A DNA stretch of 64,000 nucleotides from Owenia fusiformis (lineage: Eukaryota; Annelida; Polychaeta; Sabellida; Oweniidae). How positions within the stretch are numbered: position 1 is the first letter of the stretch; every line of letters begins with the position of its first letter. This document shows, one piece after another, positions 21,190 to 31,810 of the stretch. The notes below the pieces were generated by a model. It saw only the letters and a program-made list of their open reading frames with translations, made no database searches and was not told the DNA's origin. The position numbers and the translations under genes were made by a program. The stretch spans positions 12,033,181-12,097,180 of the forward strand of contig CAIIXF020000010.1 of NCBI GenBank assembly GCA_903813345.2, in the 5' to 3' direction.

Positions 21190-24100
21190 ATGGGTCCACC
21201 AGGTAAATAGTTGTTTTTGTCATACTTACACTGTAATCGCACGATTCGGCTATATTATTGTATAGAGGTATATTTCAGGCACGTTTTGGACCCATATAAA
21301 TGAAGATTTAGCAGAGCTTTTATAGATTTGAAGGCATTTGAAATATTCTATATTTTTCTATTTCTCATGATCTGTGATTGAATTTCGCATGCTCGATTTG
21401 GAGACCTCCTCCGAGGGTCAGCTTCCTGGAGCCAGCTTACATTTAAACACATTTTGAACGTTTAAGATTTCCCATTCAAATGGTTTCCCAAAAGCCTATT
21501 GATTTGGCAAATTCCTAATCAGTCTTCAGATTTCATCTGGCTTACTGATAGGTCTATTCTCTCAAATATCTCATGTCTAGCCCTTACTTAGTTTGCTTAG
21601 AGAGATAGCTTTGCATATGTTGATATTTCCAGTCCTTTATAAGGGTCTTTTGTAAAAATGTAAGAAATCTTGGAAACATTTACCCCACTTCAATCGATAA
21701 CATTCTAAAGTATCGTTTTTCTAACCATATCAGGCTATCTGGAGTCGGTAGACAGTGTAATTGACGAAAAATGTTGAAGAGTTGATAATTTTCAAGATGG
21801 CTTCTCAGGAAGTTGGGTAATGCGCATGCGCTTCCATGCCATGATATTTCCGCTTCCGGTTACACGCATGTGCATTGGCAAGACTTTCTGGTCAGACGAC
21901 ATGGAAAATAACAAATTCCAAATACATTTTTCTTCAATTACACTGTCTCCCGACTCCAGATAGCCCGATATGGTTAGAAAAATGATACTTTAGAATGTTA
22001 TGCATCGATTGAAGTAGGGTAAATGTTCAAGATTTCTTACAGTTTTGTAACAGACCTTAAACATGAGCTGGGAATATCAAGATATGCATAGCCATCTATC
22101 TAAAGATGGCTATGTGCAAATATAGTAATCTAGCCCTACATCACAGTGGGCAGAATTTCCATCATAATATTGATTAAAACTACAACTACAATTGCTAAAT
22201 CTTTTTCTTCAAAATATTGATGTTTTTCAAATGGATAATACTTACTCACTTCGAGAGCGATGTTAGATTTTGAAACTTATGGCTCTCCAACGGAAAAATG
22301 GACAGCTGAATAATAGTGTCCTTTGAAACACGAATTAAGTCGATCCGCGGCCTACTTTTGTTCTCTAAGTATGTCATACATCATTATCATCCTTTCGTGC
22401 AAGTATTGGAGTGCTGAAGTACTTCCTTTTCGATCAAGACTTGTAATTGTTAGTCGAGTGAATGTTTTTTTCTGCTTAATTCCAATATGGCGTTTTCTGC
22501 TCTGACATTTTTGTAAATCTCTGGAGGTTGTCCGAATCTAACTCATTCTCAAAATTCATTTCGTTCGGTGCGTATCTCGCTCCTAATAAACCGCCATATT
22601 GGAAATGGGTCGAAAAACATTCACTCGATGAACAATTAACAAGTCTTGATTGAAAAAGAAGTATCCAATACTTGCACGGATTGATTATACTGATGTAAGA
22701 CACAGTTAGAGACCAAGGGTAAGCCGCAGAAATCTTTATTCATGTTTTAAAGGTCACTATTATTCAGCTGTCCAAGTGCGCCGTGGGAAAGCTATTATAT
22801 CAAAATCCACATAGCTTTCGCAGGAAATAAGATAATACACATCTTTATCATGCTTTTTGAGATTTGGCATTCGTACAAGTCCGAGATAACACCATAAAGG
22901 ATCTAGAAAAACATATCTTGCTACTATGGCAAGATATTACTGCGAATGTAAGCACAGAAAAATTTGTAAAATGATCCGCGTTCCGCCTTATGACCGATCA
23001 CATAGCTTGTCCCAAAGTCTTAAGTTCTTTCTATTGATTTCAAATTTGTTTACAGGATTTTCTCCAAGAGGCGGTGGCCGAGGTGGGTTTAGAGGAGGTA
23101 GAGGAGGAGGCGGCGGCGGCAGAGGCGGGGGAAGAGGTGGTTTTGGAGGTACAGTATATTTTATCTGTATTGAGGACTAACTTAACAATTGCTTTTATTG
23201 TGATTTAGACTGTTAAATAACACCTGGATGAACAATTTAATAAGTGAGAAATTTTACACACATATAAGAGGTGTCAAGAAATATATTTCTGTAATTTTAT
23301 GTTTCACTGCAAAATGTACCATTCCTTTCTGTGAATCCTCTATAGGTTTTGGATTACCAAAGATTCACTTATGACATCATATAAACTAGATGATTTTTTT
23401 GAAATGTGCAACCTGTAATAACTAATGCAGAATGCATATTTGTCCACTGTGTTATGGAAAATTCCAGCATTTGCAAAACATATTTTTTTAATTATTTTTT
23501 TTATTTTAAACATCTTTGATTATGTTCCCATTCCAATGTTTTTGAAGTTTTCAATGTGACATCAAAGAAAATGACTACAATTTTATCCTTTTGAGTTGAT
23601 ATAAAAGTAATCATAGATATTTTTTAGGAGGCAGAGGAGGTTTCTCCCCAGGAGGCCGAGGGGGTGGCCGTGGAGGTGCTCGTGGTCGAGGTGGCGGCCG
23701 TGGAGGTATGTTCATGTTTTCAAATTAACTGAGTTGCGTCTAAAGCCTCAGTCCTATTTGCTCTACATAGGACGTACATTGTTCATAGCTTCACAAAATT
23801 GAAATGAAATGGTACGATTGCCAGAGATCAAATGTGACTGGAATTGTTTATTTACTTTTCACTAAAAATTTTTTTTATGCCTGAGTAATGAATTGTCTCA
23901 TTGATCACACTAAGTTATAACAATTGGTATTTTACAAAAATGGATAATGAGTAGAATTAATTGCAAGACTTATTATTGTTTGTGACTATCTACAAGCTGC
24001 CATAACACATTTGCATGTATATAATCTTTGAATTGCTTTGTAGGAGGCCGTGGTGGTATGAGAGGTGGCAGGAAAGTTGTAGTAGAACCACATAGACATA

Positions 24101-27100
24101 ATGGTAGGTTTCTAAATCATTTTTGCCAATTTTAGCTTTGATTTGAATAAGAAGAATATTATATAAGGTATTACAATATACCTATTTTAACACCATGCAT
24201 AGTATGAACACATTGATATCAATTTGTACTTGTATGTAAAGTGTACTTCGTTGTTTTTTTACATTCATTTTGTAGTCTAAGACACGGGTACTAACCAGAC
24301 ATCAACATACCGCAAGTATTTGAGGATGCACATTGAGCTAAACATACAACTGAGCTCATCAATACAAATAGCTCTGTGCCTAAAGTCTCAATCACATTTG
24401 CTATATGGCAATCATTCATTCATATAGAAAATCTACAGCGTGCTCCTTATTCCTATATTTATCCTGCATATTTCTCTCAATTTTGAGATGCTACAGGCGC
24501 CGTACAGTTACTGTAGATCAAATGTGACAGGCATTAGTATGGTGCTGCCGAGCAAGCTGACCTGTGTAGAAATCAGTTTTGCTGAGCTACCTAGCTGGCT
24601 TCACACATAGTCTTGCTGTTGAAAATCAGTGAAGTTAACCAGATCAGTGCTAAGTTCATACGTGTACTTTGATTTCAGGTGTATTTGTTGTCCGTGGCAA
24701 AGAAGATGCTATTGCTACACTAAACTTGGTGCCTGGAGAGACTGTATATGGGGAGAAGAAAATTGTTGTTGAGGTATATACATTTGTGGAAGTCTAGGAG
24801 TCCTGTATTATGTCATTTTGATAGGCGCCATAAATCTTGTCATCAAAATTCCAGGAAAACCACTTTCCTGTTCAATTTTGAATTGGTGAATTTTTAAAAA
24901 TTACTTCTGCTTTTTTTTTGATAAAAAAGTGATATATATCACTGTGTGTCTTGCTATTTAACTTCCATGGTGTTACAAGAAAATTCTGCATGTTGCAATG
25001 TGACCAGTATTGCCTTTAGCCAGTTCTTGACAATTGAATTAACTTTAAAAAATGGTGGATGTTTCAGGAAGGAGAGAAGAAAATTGAGTACCGCGCTTGG
25101 AATCCATTCAGGTCTAAACTTTGTGCAGCTATCATTAGTGGTGTAGATGGAATTCATATGGGCCCTGGTAAGAAGGTGCTTTACCTTGGTGCTGCCTCTG
25201 GAACTACAGTCTCCCATGTAGCAGATATTGTTGGCCCAGTAAGTTATCATTTATAGCATTCTTCATAATTAAGGTTGGGCATAGATGGGAAAATCCCATT
25301 ACATACAGTAAAATGTTAAATGTTTGGAACTACATTGAATTTAAAAAATAAGCAATCAAAAGACCATATTGAAACAGTATATGTAAATTTAGAATCATTT
25401 ATACATGTCCTAACTTTTGTATATTTTAGTTTGTTTTGTAGTTTAGCTATCATATCTGTGGCCTCTTATATTTTGATGCTTCTCTGCCATGTTATTTTCG
25501 GAAAAATTAACATGGCTGAAATTCCCTAAATTACAAAAGGCCACAGCTTTACTGCACATTATACATAACTATCTGAATTTCTATTTTTGATATACTGTTG
25601 CAATATAGTCATTTAATTGCTTTTTTTTAAAATTCGAAGTAGTTCCAAACATTTAAAATTTTACTGTAGTAGGTGAAAAACATGCAATTAATTGTATGAC
25701 ACATATAGCCATTTTGGAATTAGACGTCCACTTTTGCTTCAAAGGTGATGAAATTTAAATGTTTTTTTAAAAGTTGAACTCCCTAAAAACAACAGATTTT
25801 GTGAAAACAACTGGTGAAAATCACCCATTGCCTGCTGCTGATGAAACCTCGGGGTATATTAAACTTGAATAATTAACTGAATTCTTCTGTTGTCTTTTAG
25901 GAGGGTTGTGTATATGCAGTAGAATTCTCACATAGGAGTGGACGAGATCTGATCAATGTCGCCAAGAAACGAACCAATATCATTCCCATCATTGAAGATG
26001 CCAGACATCCACATAAGTACAGAATGTTAGTTGGTAAGTAAACAGGGATTTATTACAAGAATATTATAGCTTTGGAAATTCCTAAATTCTTTATTGTAAC
26101 TATAGACATTGTGATAGTAAAAGAACTATAGATTCAAACAAATGAAATGAAGTAAAGGTATATCAACACATCTGAAAAATTGTTCAAAATAAATACGGTT
26201 CAATCAAACTTTTGGATATATTCATGATAAAGATTCTGCAACGGGAAAATAAAATGTTCTTTGCTACTCGAGGTATGTTGGACCATATATTAACAAGTCC
26301 GATTATAAAATGTTTTTTTGCTACTAGGTATGGTTGACTGTATATTTGCTGATGTAGCCCAACCAGATCAAGCCCGTATTGTAGCCATAAATGCACACAA
26401 CTTCCTTAAAAATGAAGGCCACATAGTCATATCTATAAAGGTAAGGGACAGCCATCAGTGGTCTTGACTCTGGTTGATAAAAATTTAATACATCACTGAG
26501 AAATACAACAGAAATGTTTTAAACCCCGAAATAAATTTAAGAAAACCTTCCCTCCTTTTACCCAGTACTGGACAATATTGTCAACATTGAAATTCACAAA
26601 AATGGAAAATATAATAGCATGTGAAAACTATCAGGAGTACAGTACATGCAGTATTTGTACAATCTTGAAAGCTAAATTTTGATTTGATATTACATGTACT
26701 TGTATCAGTAGTGGTGACATATTGTTATAGTCTCGAACTTTTTTTGATGGTGTTCGATGGTTGGCATTTGGAGTTGAGTGTCCGTAACAAATGACAGGTG
26801 GTGATGCCTTGTATTTGTCTGTTTTCATATTGATCAAAGTTGGTTTAACCCTTCAGTGATATATATTAGTATAGAAATATAATACTTTGTATGTTATAAA
26901 AATGCTCCAAAATTTTCTATAGATTCTTTCCTCTAGGTAGTCTGAAACATAGCAAATCTCCATTTTGTGAAAAATGTATTTTCTGCAAACTGTATTGAAT
27001 TGCTTAATGAGGCTTCATGAATGATCTTATCTCTTGTAGGCAAATTGTATTGACTCAACAGCAGAGGCTGCAGTAGTGTTTGCAGGGGAGGTAGATAAAC

Positions 27101-28002
27101 TGAGACAAGAGAAAATAAAACCAATGGAACAGATCACCTTAGAACCTTATGAGAGAGACCACGCAATAGTCGTGGGACAATACAGGTATGATATAATATT
27201 GCTAATCTACAACTAAATTCCTATAGGAGCAGCAGGTAGCAAATATAAGTTGAATAATACGTAGATGTTATTTAATGGGAGGTTTTTGATACAGGCTATA
27301 TCTGATGGAAATGCAATTTATCAACCCGAATGACTGTAGGGACCGAGAGTTGATATTGTATTTACCGAGGGATATACCCTGTATCAAAAATCGAGCATTT
27401 AATAACTGATTTATTCTATACTTAATAGATGGTTTATAGTCATGTCCCCTGGCTCAGTATCTACTCTCTGAATTTGTGACATCCTAGATCTGATGAGTGG
27501 GTGATATATATATCACCAGCTCACTTCAGATATCAATTAAATTCCTGCATGTCATTTACCTATAAAAAGTATGGAATAAAGTTTGGTACACAATACATGT
27601 ATGATTGTACTTGACTCTCGTTCAATAAGAGATTTACATTCATGATAACATCTTACCTGAATACTTCTTTCCATGATTTAATGTTTTCTTTTTATATGAA
27701 AAGTTCCTAGTTTTGAGCAGCTAGTGTAATGATTTTTTTTCTATGAAAGTAACACAAGATGACCTGCTAAACTGATTTTTATATCACCCTTCGGGAGTTA
27801 TAATATAATCAATTTTTTTATTAATCATTCATTCATTTGTTGTTATTAAATTTTCAGTTTACATACTATATATTCTATGAGTATTTCTAGTAAATTTTAA
27901 GAGATAAGAAACTTATTGCATCTATTCATGTACATAACGTCAAATAAGGATGCTTAATTAATGTTGCCTCTCTATTCCAGAGCTCCTCCAAAGAAGAAGT
28001 AG
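21190..28002 (+). CDS. FBL: Fibrillarin, rRNA 2'-O-methyltransferase (complete, 10 coding exons)
   Basis: Catalytic subunit of box C/D snoRNPs in the nucleolus; it transfers methyl from S-adenosylmethionine to rRNA 2'-OH groups. Coding exons: 21190-21202, 23056-23148, 23628-23705, 24044-24103, 24679-24773, 25068-25238, 25901-26033, 26328-26440, 27040-27185 and 27981-28002. All introns are GT-AG, and the spliced frame of 924 nt gives 307 residues plus stop. It starts [12 protein letters not shown] and carries a glycine/arginine-rich GAR domain to about residue 75. This is followed by [18 protein letters not shown], the AWNPFRSKL block and the SAM-binding motif [13 protein letters not shown] (about 152-164). 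[42 protein letters not shown] and LEPYERDHA lie further on, and it ends APPKKK. Length and order agree with animal fibrillarins (about 320). GAR repeats are split across exons 2-4, all joined in phase 1. Confidence 0.97.
21601..22100. mobile_element. Long palindromic element C1 in fibrillarin intron 1
   Basis: The two arms, about 170 bases each, are imperfect complements: the left starts at 'agagatagctttgcatatg', the right ends at 'gatatgcatagccatctatc'. The central stretch carries AAGATGGC (YY1-like), the NRF-1-type palindrome GCGCATGCGC (21822-21831) and CCGGTTAC. It is non-coding; long-TIR MITE structure. Confidence 0.8.
22268..22790. mobile_element. Long palindromic element C2 in fibrillarin intron 1
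   Basis: GGACAGCTGAATAATAGTG on the left mirrors CACTATTATTCAGCTGTCC on the right, and similarity between the arms continues inward for about 200 bases (for example 'tgcaagtattgga' against 'tccaatacttgca'). Translated arms give the same peptide pattern on opposite strands, which confirms the foldback. It is non-coding. Confidence 0.8.
23735..23847 (+). ncRNA. Candidate intronic hairpin RNA, fibrillarin intron 3
   Basis: The arm at 23749-23777 can pair with 23812-23840: CAGTC, TTTG, TCT and CGTAC segments match their partners across internal loops, giving a stem-loop of about 92 nt. Two blocks are shared with a hairpin in intron 4: 'CTAAAGCCTCA' in the 5' arm, and 'AGATCAAATGTGACTGG' in the 3' arm, which differs by 1 base in 17. 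This suggests duplicated intronic ncRNAs, perhaps H/ACA-like snoRNA hairpins or a miRNA precursor. I cannot name a known family. Confidence 0.4.
24370..24536 (+). ncRNA. Candidate intronic hairpin RNA, fibrillarin intron 4
   Basis: TCACATTTG in the 5' arm (24392-24400) pairs perfectly with CAAATGTGA in the 3' arm, TGCC pairs with GGCA further out, and the loop is about 110 bases. The blocks 'CCTAAAGTCTCA' and 'TAGATCAAATGTGACAGG' are shared with the intron 3 hairpin. Position inside introns of a snoRNP protein gene fits a snoRNA, but clear H and ACA boxes or C/D boxes bracketing the hairpin were not established. Confidence 0.4.
24540..24625 (+). ncRNA. Second hairpin in fibrillarin intron 4, possible H/ACA half
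   Basis: AGCAA-g-CTGA pairs with TCAG-tt-TTGCT around an 11-13 nt loop, and an ACA triplet (ttcacACAtag) follows downstream. Together with the preceding hairpin this resembles the hairpin-hinge-hairpin-tail plan of H/ACA RNAs, but no hinge box is convincing. Weak call. Confidence 0.2.
24820..24905. repeat. Dispersed repeat in fibrillarin intron 5
   Basis: The segment around 'aaatcttgtcatca' and 'gaaaaccact' recurs at 58830-58915, in the DYRK1 intron right after the 58.5 kb exon. It is non-coding and without clear ends. Confidence 0.5.
25765..25852 (+). mobile_element. Short TIR element L, copy 2 (truncated)
   Basis: Lies in fibrillarin intron 6. It matches the right half of 10530-10694 ('ccctaaaaacaacag' to 'tgatgaaacc') and has lost the left terminus. 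Confidence 0.6.
26715..26830 (+). repeat. Dispersed repeat P, copy 1 (fibrillarin intron 8)
   Basis: The stretch around 'gatggtgttcgatggttggcatttgg' and 'taacaaatgacaggtggtga' is similar to 45575-45680. It is non-coding. Confidence 0.4.
27269..27405. mobile_element. 137-bp foldback element in fibrillarin intron 9
   Basis: A 35-base left arm beginning TTATTTAATGGGAGG and ending in GGCTATATC is complementary, with few mismatches, to the right arm (GATATACCC to TTTAATAA). It is a small palindromic MITE. Confidence 0.75.
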
Positions 28003-28667
28003 ACTACTCACCCAAATGATAAATGGGAGTTATCATCATTTTAAGACTGATACTACAGTAAAGACTTGTAATATAGTACTATAGACCTTAGATACGGTCT
28101 ATATTTTAAATCATGCAACAGTCTCTTCATGACAATGTTTCCAAACACTCAGGATTCATGGAAGTGAAAACCAGTGAATCATACATGTACAATTATATAA
28201 ATGTGCCGCAGAAGAGAATCTTGGAGTCACTTTCACACATTAGAAAGATCTCTGGAAAATTGTGAATGTCCTCATCTTTGGTAAATGTGTTTGACAAAAT
28301 TAAAATATGATTTGGATCTTCGAATCAGATGTTTTATTTTAATACCTATTGATGAGATACAATAGAGAACTCTTAAGTGAGTTTTATATAATATAATCAA
28401 ACCATTTCCTTGTTCTGTTCAATCAATTAATTTTGAGAAATTTGATACGTTTGATATGATCTTTGTGATAAAATGTATTTTTGCTAAAAGTATCAGATGT
28501 GAATATATTATCTGTATGTATGATTTTTAAAAGATTAAAATGTAAAAATAGCATTTTATGATTGATGAAATGATCAATATTATATTATAGTAAATACATG
28601 TATACTAGTAAAAAACAAACTGTTGGTTTTAGTGTGGGATGTTAATTTGTGTACAAAACTGAATAAA
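28003..28667 (+). other. Fibrillarin 3' UTR with candidate poly(A) signal
   Basis: AT-rich non-coding sequence after the TAG. AATAAA at 28662-28667 is a plausible polyadenylation signal. The exact end is unknown. Confidence 0.45.
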
Positions 28668-29079
28668 GATGGCAGCACCATGATATGGATTGTCAAGACT
28701 TGGAAGGAATTTTCAGTATGGTTGCTGCTAATGCTGTAATGCATCGATAACTGATGAATGATTTGATAAAATAAGATTGTTTGATGGCATTTGCTTCTCC
28801 TGGAATTTTTAGTAATAATATGAATAACATAGATGGTAAAAAGTATTGCATCATTGAATAGAAACAGACAGTTTTCGGAAAGGACAGTCTATAATGCTCA
28901 CCTTAACAGTTACCCAGAATGACCAAGAACGAATCCGTTGTATTCTTTTTATACCAATACCAAGAAACATCCCTTAAAATTTCAAATCTATCATTAAACA
29001 GTTTGGCTTATCCAGTGGATTGTTTCAAGTAACTTCATAGGCTTCCATTATAACTCAACCACAAAATTACAACTCTAAA

Positions 29080-29360
29080 CCTCTTGATGACCCAGAGTGA
29101 CGAGATATCTCGTCACCTCAGATATGACCTTGAAACCCAGAGTGATGAGAAAATCTGTCATAAAATTTTTCACTAAAATTGCTCTTCAAGAATTTTTATC
29201 CAATTTACACAAAAAACTGTTTTTAAATGTGTAGAAATGATCTCTGTCATCTCAAATAAGCATGATCTGTTGTATTAATGTATGTAATAAAATGTCAAAA
29301 GCTGGCAAAAATGAAAAATTCTATGGTTTCAACTGATTTTAGAGCCTGGGATTCAAGAGG
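29080..29360. mobile_element. TTAA-flanked piggyBac-like MITE O
   Basis: CCTCTTGATGACCCAG on the left mirrors CTGGGATTCAAGAGG on the right. The flanks are TAAA and TTAA, a slightly decayed TTAA target duplication. A perfect 18-bp palindrome, TGACGAGATATCTCGTCA, lies at 29098-29115 just inside the left end. TTAA target plus CC-start termini point to the piggyBac superfamily. Confidence 0.65.
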
Positions 29361-30165
29361 TTAAATTGCCATATGTAATCCATTTCAACCTTATAGGTAA
29401 CCTATTTTATTTGAGATGTACATTTTAAATACACACTTCATCAACGTTCGGTATTGATTTTAAAAGATACATCATGCATCATTGTGGATTCATAAAAGCA
29501 TTAAAACCATTTTTAATTTGACACAATTAAAAAAGTAAACTGTCCTGACCTACATGTTTTATAGTGCCATAATGTAATTCATTTCATTCTGACACTACTA
29601 TCTAGTAATCTTTTTTATTTGAAATTAATGCAGTGTATGCTCTTCATCCGCCCACCTGTCAAACTGCTCCCAATATAGCATGGCTAGGAGTGCGATAAAC
29701 ACCTTGAAAAGTATAGTGTTGTGCAAAATACAAAACACTACCCCTGATGAAAGTAAAAGAAATCTACAGCAAATGTAGAAAAAACTCAGATTATGCCACT
29801 GTCCTAGATTTGCTACAAGGATCCAACTGTAGTAAAGGAGATTTCGTGATGAGTATCTGAATGAGATGTTAATATTTGTTAAGATTTCAAGAGTGTACAT
29901 TACCATGGCAACAAATTATGGGACTTTTACACTTAGCCTATAATTGTTTCGTAGTGAAAACTTAGAATGTTGTCCTTGTGACCTGTAAGTGTGTTATTTT
30001 TTCATACTGTGTAACAATAATAATTGGGAAGTGTTTCATAATTTTAGTTGAGACAATCCATTCCATCATAAGTCCAAAGACAACTTTTTAAAGATCAAAA
30101 ACACACGGTCCACACTTCAAACTTACAGCTTTACCTCATTTTTTGGAAATCTGCATTTTATTTCT

Positions 30166-30190
30166 TGCCTGCCTGCCTGCCTGCCTGCCA
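30166..30190. repeat. (TGCC)n microsatellite
   Basis: Six CTGC/TGCC tetranucleotide repeats in a row. Confidence 0.9.
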
Positions 30191-30726
30191 AAATTCAAAA
30201 TCCTCCACAACAATTATAAATGGATTCACTTTTAAAATGTCTACTGTATATCATGTCCATATCATATCATGTCCAGGAAAAATCAAGTTTTCAGCTTTTT
30301 TGTCATAACTCTAAAAGTGTTCCGCCAATTTGCTTAGAATTGTACAGGTACCTTAATTTAAAGGGTACTAGTTTCTGCAAAACAAGTCCAACTTTTTGGA
30401 GCTTCCTAAGGGGTATGTGACAAGATGACTTGGTCTCTAAAAATGTGATTTATTGTGACTTTTGTACATTTTTCTGACTGACAAGTCATTCAAGTGACAA
30501 GAATAGACAATTTGTTCTTAATGTATGAAGTAAAGGTAACTTATTCTAAGCAGTAATCTTTGGAATATAACAGACCATTTGTTGCATTTAATGCTTTGAC
30601 TGACTAAAAAGGAATGAATCTAACAAATTATGACAAGTAAATTTTAAAATATGACAAGTAAATTTTAAATGTGACAAATGACAAATTTAGAATTTTAAAG
30701 TGACTATTAAAAGCAACCTCACCACT

Positions 30727-31000
30727 GGTGGATCTGGGGGGGCCGGCCCCCCCCCTTGGGTGAGGCCAGAAAAAAAAATTGGGCCCAAGAAAAATGTTAA
30801 GCTAAAAAAGGCCTAAGGCCCCAAAAATTGGGCCTTTTTGGTCATAAATGGGCCTTATTTTAATTTAGGCCAAAGTTTGAAGAAAATGGGCCTCAAAATT
30901 TCAAAAGTTGGGCCCACTTTTTGGTTTTAGGAGCCCTAAATTTTTTTCCCTCAGATCACAAGTTTGGGGCCCCTCCTTGTTGGTTCCCAGATCCGCCCCT
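30727..31000. mobile_element. Inverted-terminus repeat K
   Basis: GGTGGATCTGGG on the left mirrors CCCAGATCCGCC on the right. The interior is built of short 'tgggcc/ggccca' blocks, many inverted with respect to each other. It is non-coding and lies just before the exon at 31083. Confidence 0.6.
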
Positions 31001-31082
31001 GTTCACTGCCCTCTCTTGGTGGGCCTTCAGATTGTTTTTGGGCATAATTTCATAAGTGTTCCATTAATTGCTTGGTTTTCAG

Positions 31083-31286
31083 TACAACACGGATTGGTAT
31101 ACTGGTTTTCGATACATCATGGTATCAGTCATTCAGTGGCTTCAGTGGGCTCTATCAGTTTTTGGTACAATGGGCATTGTCATATCATGGACTTATAGCC
31201 TAATGGCTTCTCCAGCTACTGCCTTATGTATGCTATACAATATAATCAACATGAAGGTACAACAACAATTATCTGTAAGTAAATAA
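31083..31286 (+). CDS. Unassigned membrane-protein exon
   Basis: After a good acceptor (cttggttttcag) the frame YNTDWYTGFRYIMVSVIQWL continues with QWALSVFGTMGIVISW and ATALCMLYNIINMKVQQQLS. Two hydrophobic stretches (about residues 11-32 and 36-56) suggest two membrane-spanning helices. The exon may end at 31274, where CT/gtaagt is a strong donor and the length is 192 nt in phase 0-0. Alternatively it may continue to TAA at 31284-31286, where AATAAA overlaps. Codon use and residue content look genuinely coding, but I do not recognise the family and no partner exon was found between fibrillarin and here. Confidence 0.5.
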   Translation, partial: YNTDWYTGFRYIMVSVIQWLQWALSVFGTMGIVISWTYSLMASPATALCMLYNIINMKVQQQLSVSK

Positions 31287-31439
31287 ATTATAACAATTAA
31301 CAATCTGGGCATGATCACCAGCATCATATACTTTTTGAAGCAGAAGCAGGCATCTGCAAGCTGCTTTTGAAATGAATGAGTCATTGTTATCCGGGTACTT
31401 TAAAATTTGATTGACATCGTCATAGCAACAAGGCCTAAT

Positions 31440-31810
31440 CGCGTCATCTTGGGGAACGAGACGAGACTCAACGTTCGAATTTTCCGCCATTTTGTGACGG
31501 ACATTACCGAGCGATAATTCAGTGATTTTATGTTATTTTTTATGCTAAAACAAAAAACTCTGGATTACTATGGACAGTATAAGTATACAGCGGATCTACT
31601 GATATACATCATGTGGACGATAAAGTCGCCAACGTAGAGAAATTTCATGTAGAAGTTCGAGATTCAAAATTAAAATTTGCGCGCCATTTTTCATCGTCAT
31701 TGGATTTGTGACTCAGATTTGGATTGTTTTTACCCCCAAAACAAGTTCCTGGATGACGGAGCATCGAATCATAGATACCGTGGACATATTGGAATATTCC
31801 TGACTGCTCG
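31440..31810 (+). promoter_or_regulatory. Probable DYRK1 promoter and noncoding first exon
   Basis: CpG content rises locally. TTCCGCCATTTTGTGAC at about 31480-31496 resembles a YY1 promoter site, and a second GCGCCATTTT lies near 31681. The segment ends in a strong donor, GCTCG/gtaagtgtga, at 31810/31811. A 5' UTR exon here spliced to 40496 would explain the acceptor before the DYRK1 start codon. The transcription start is inferred, not seen. Confidence 0.4.

Larger units (their letters stand above)
21203..23055 (+). other. Fibrillarin intron 1
   Basis: An 1853-base intron, the longest of the gene, starting GTAAAT and ending TTTACAG. It holds two long foldback elements (21601-22100 and 22268-22790). 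Together they make up over half of it. Confidence 0.9.

Noticed and set aside
25743-25845. GTGATGA and a downstream CTGA in fibrillarin intron 6 as C/D box snoRNA
   Set aside because: The CTGA falls in the dispersed element L, there is no terminal stem, and no C'/D' pair was seen.
29625-29906. Minus-strand hydrophobic ORF of 93 codons, and an overlapping + strand frame
   Set aside because: Both strands look open over part of it and neither gives a known domain or convincing splice sites; undecidable, so left out.
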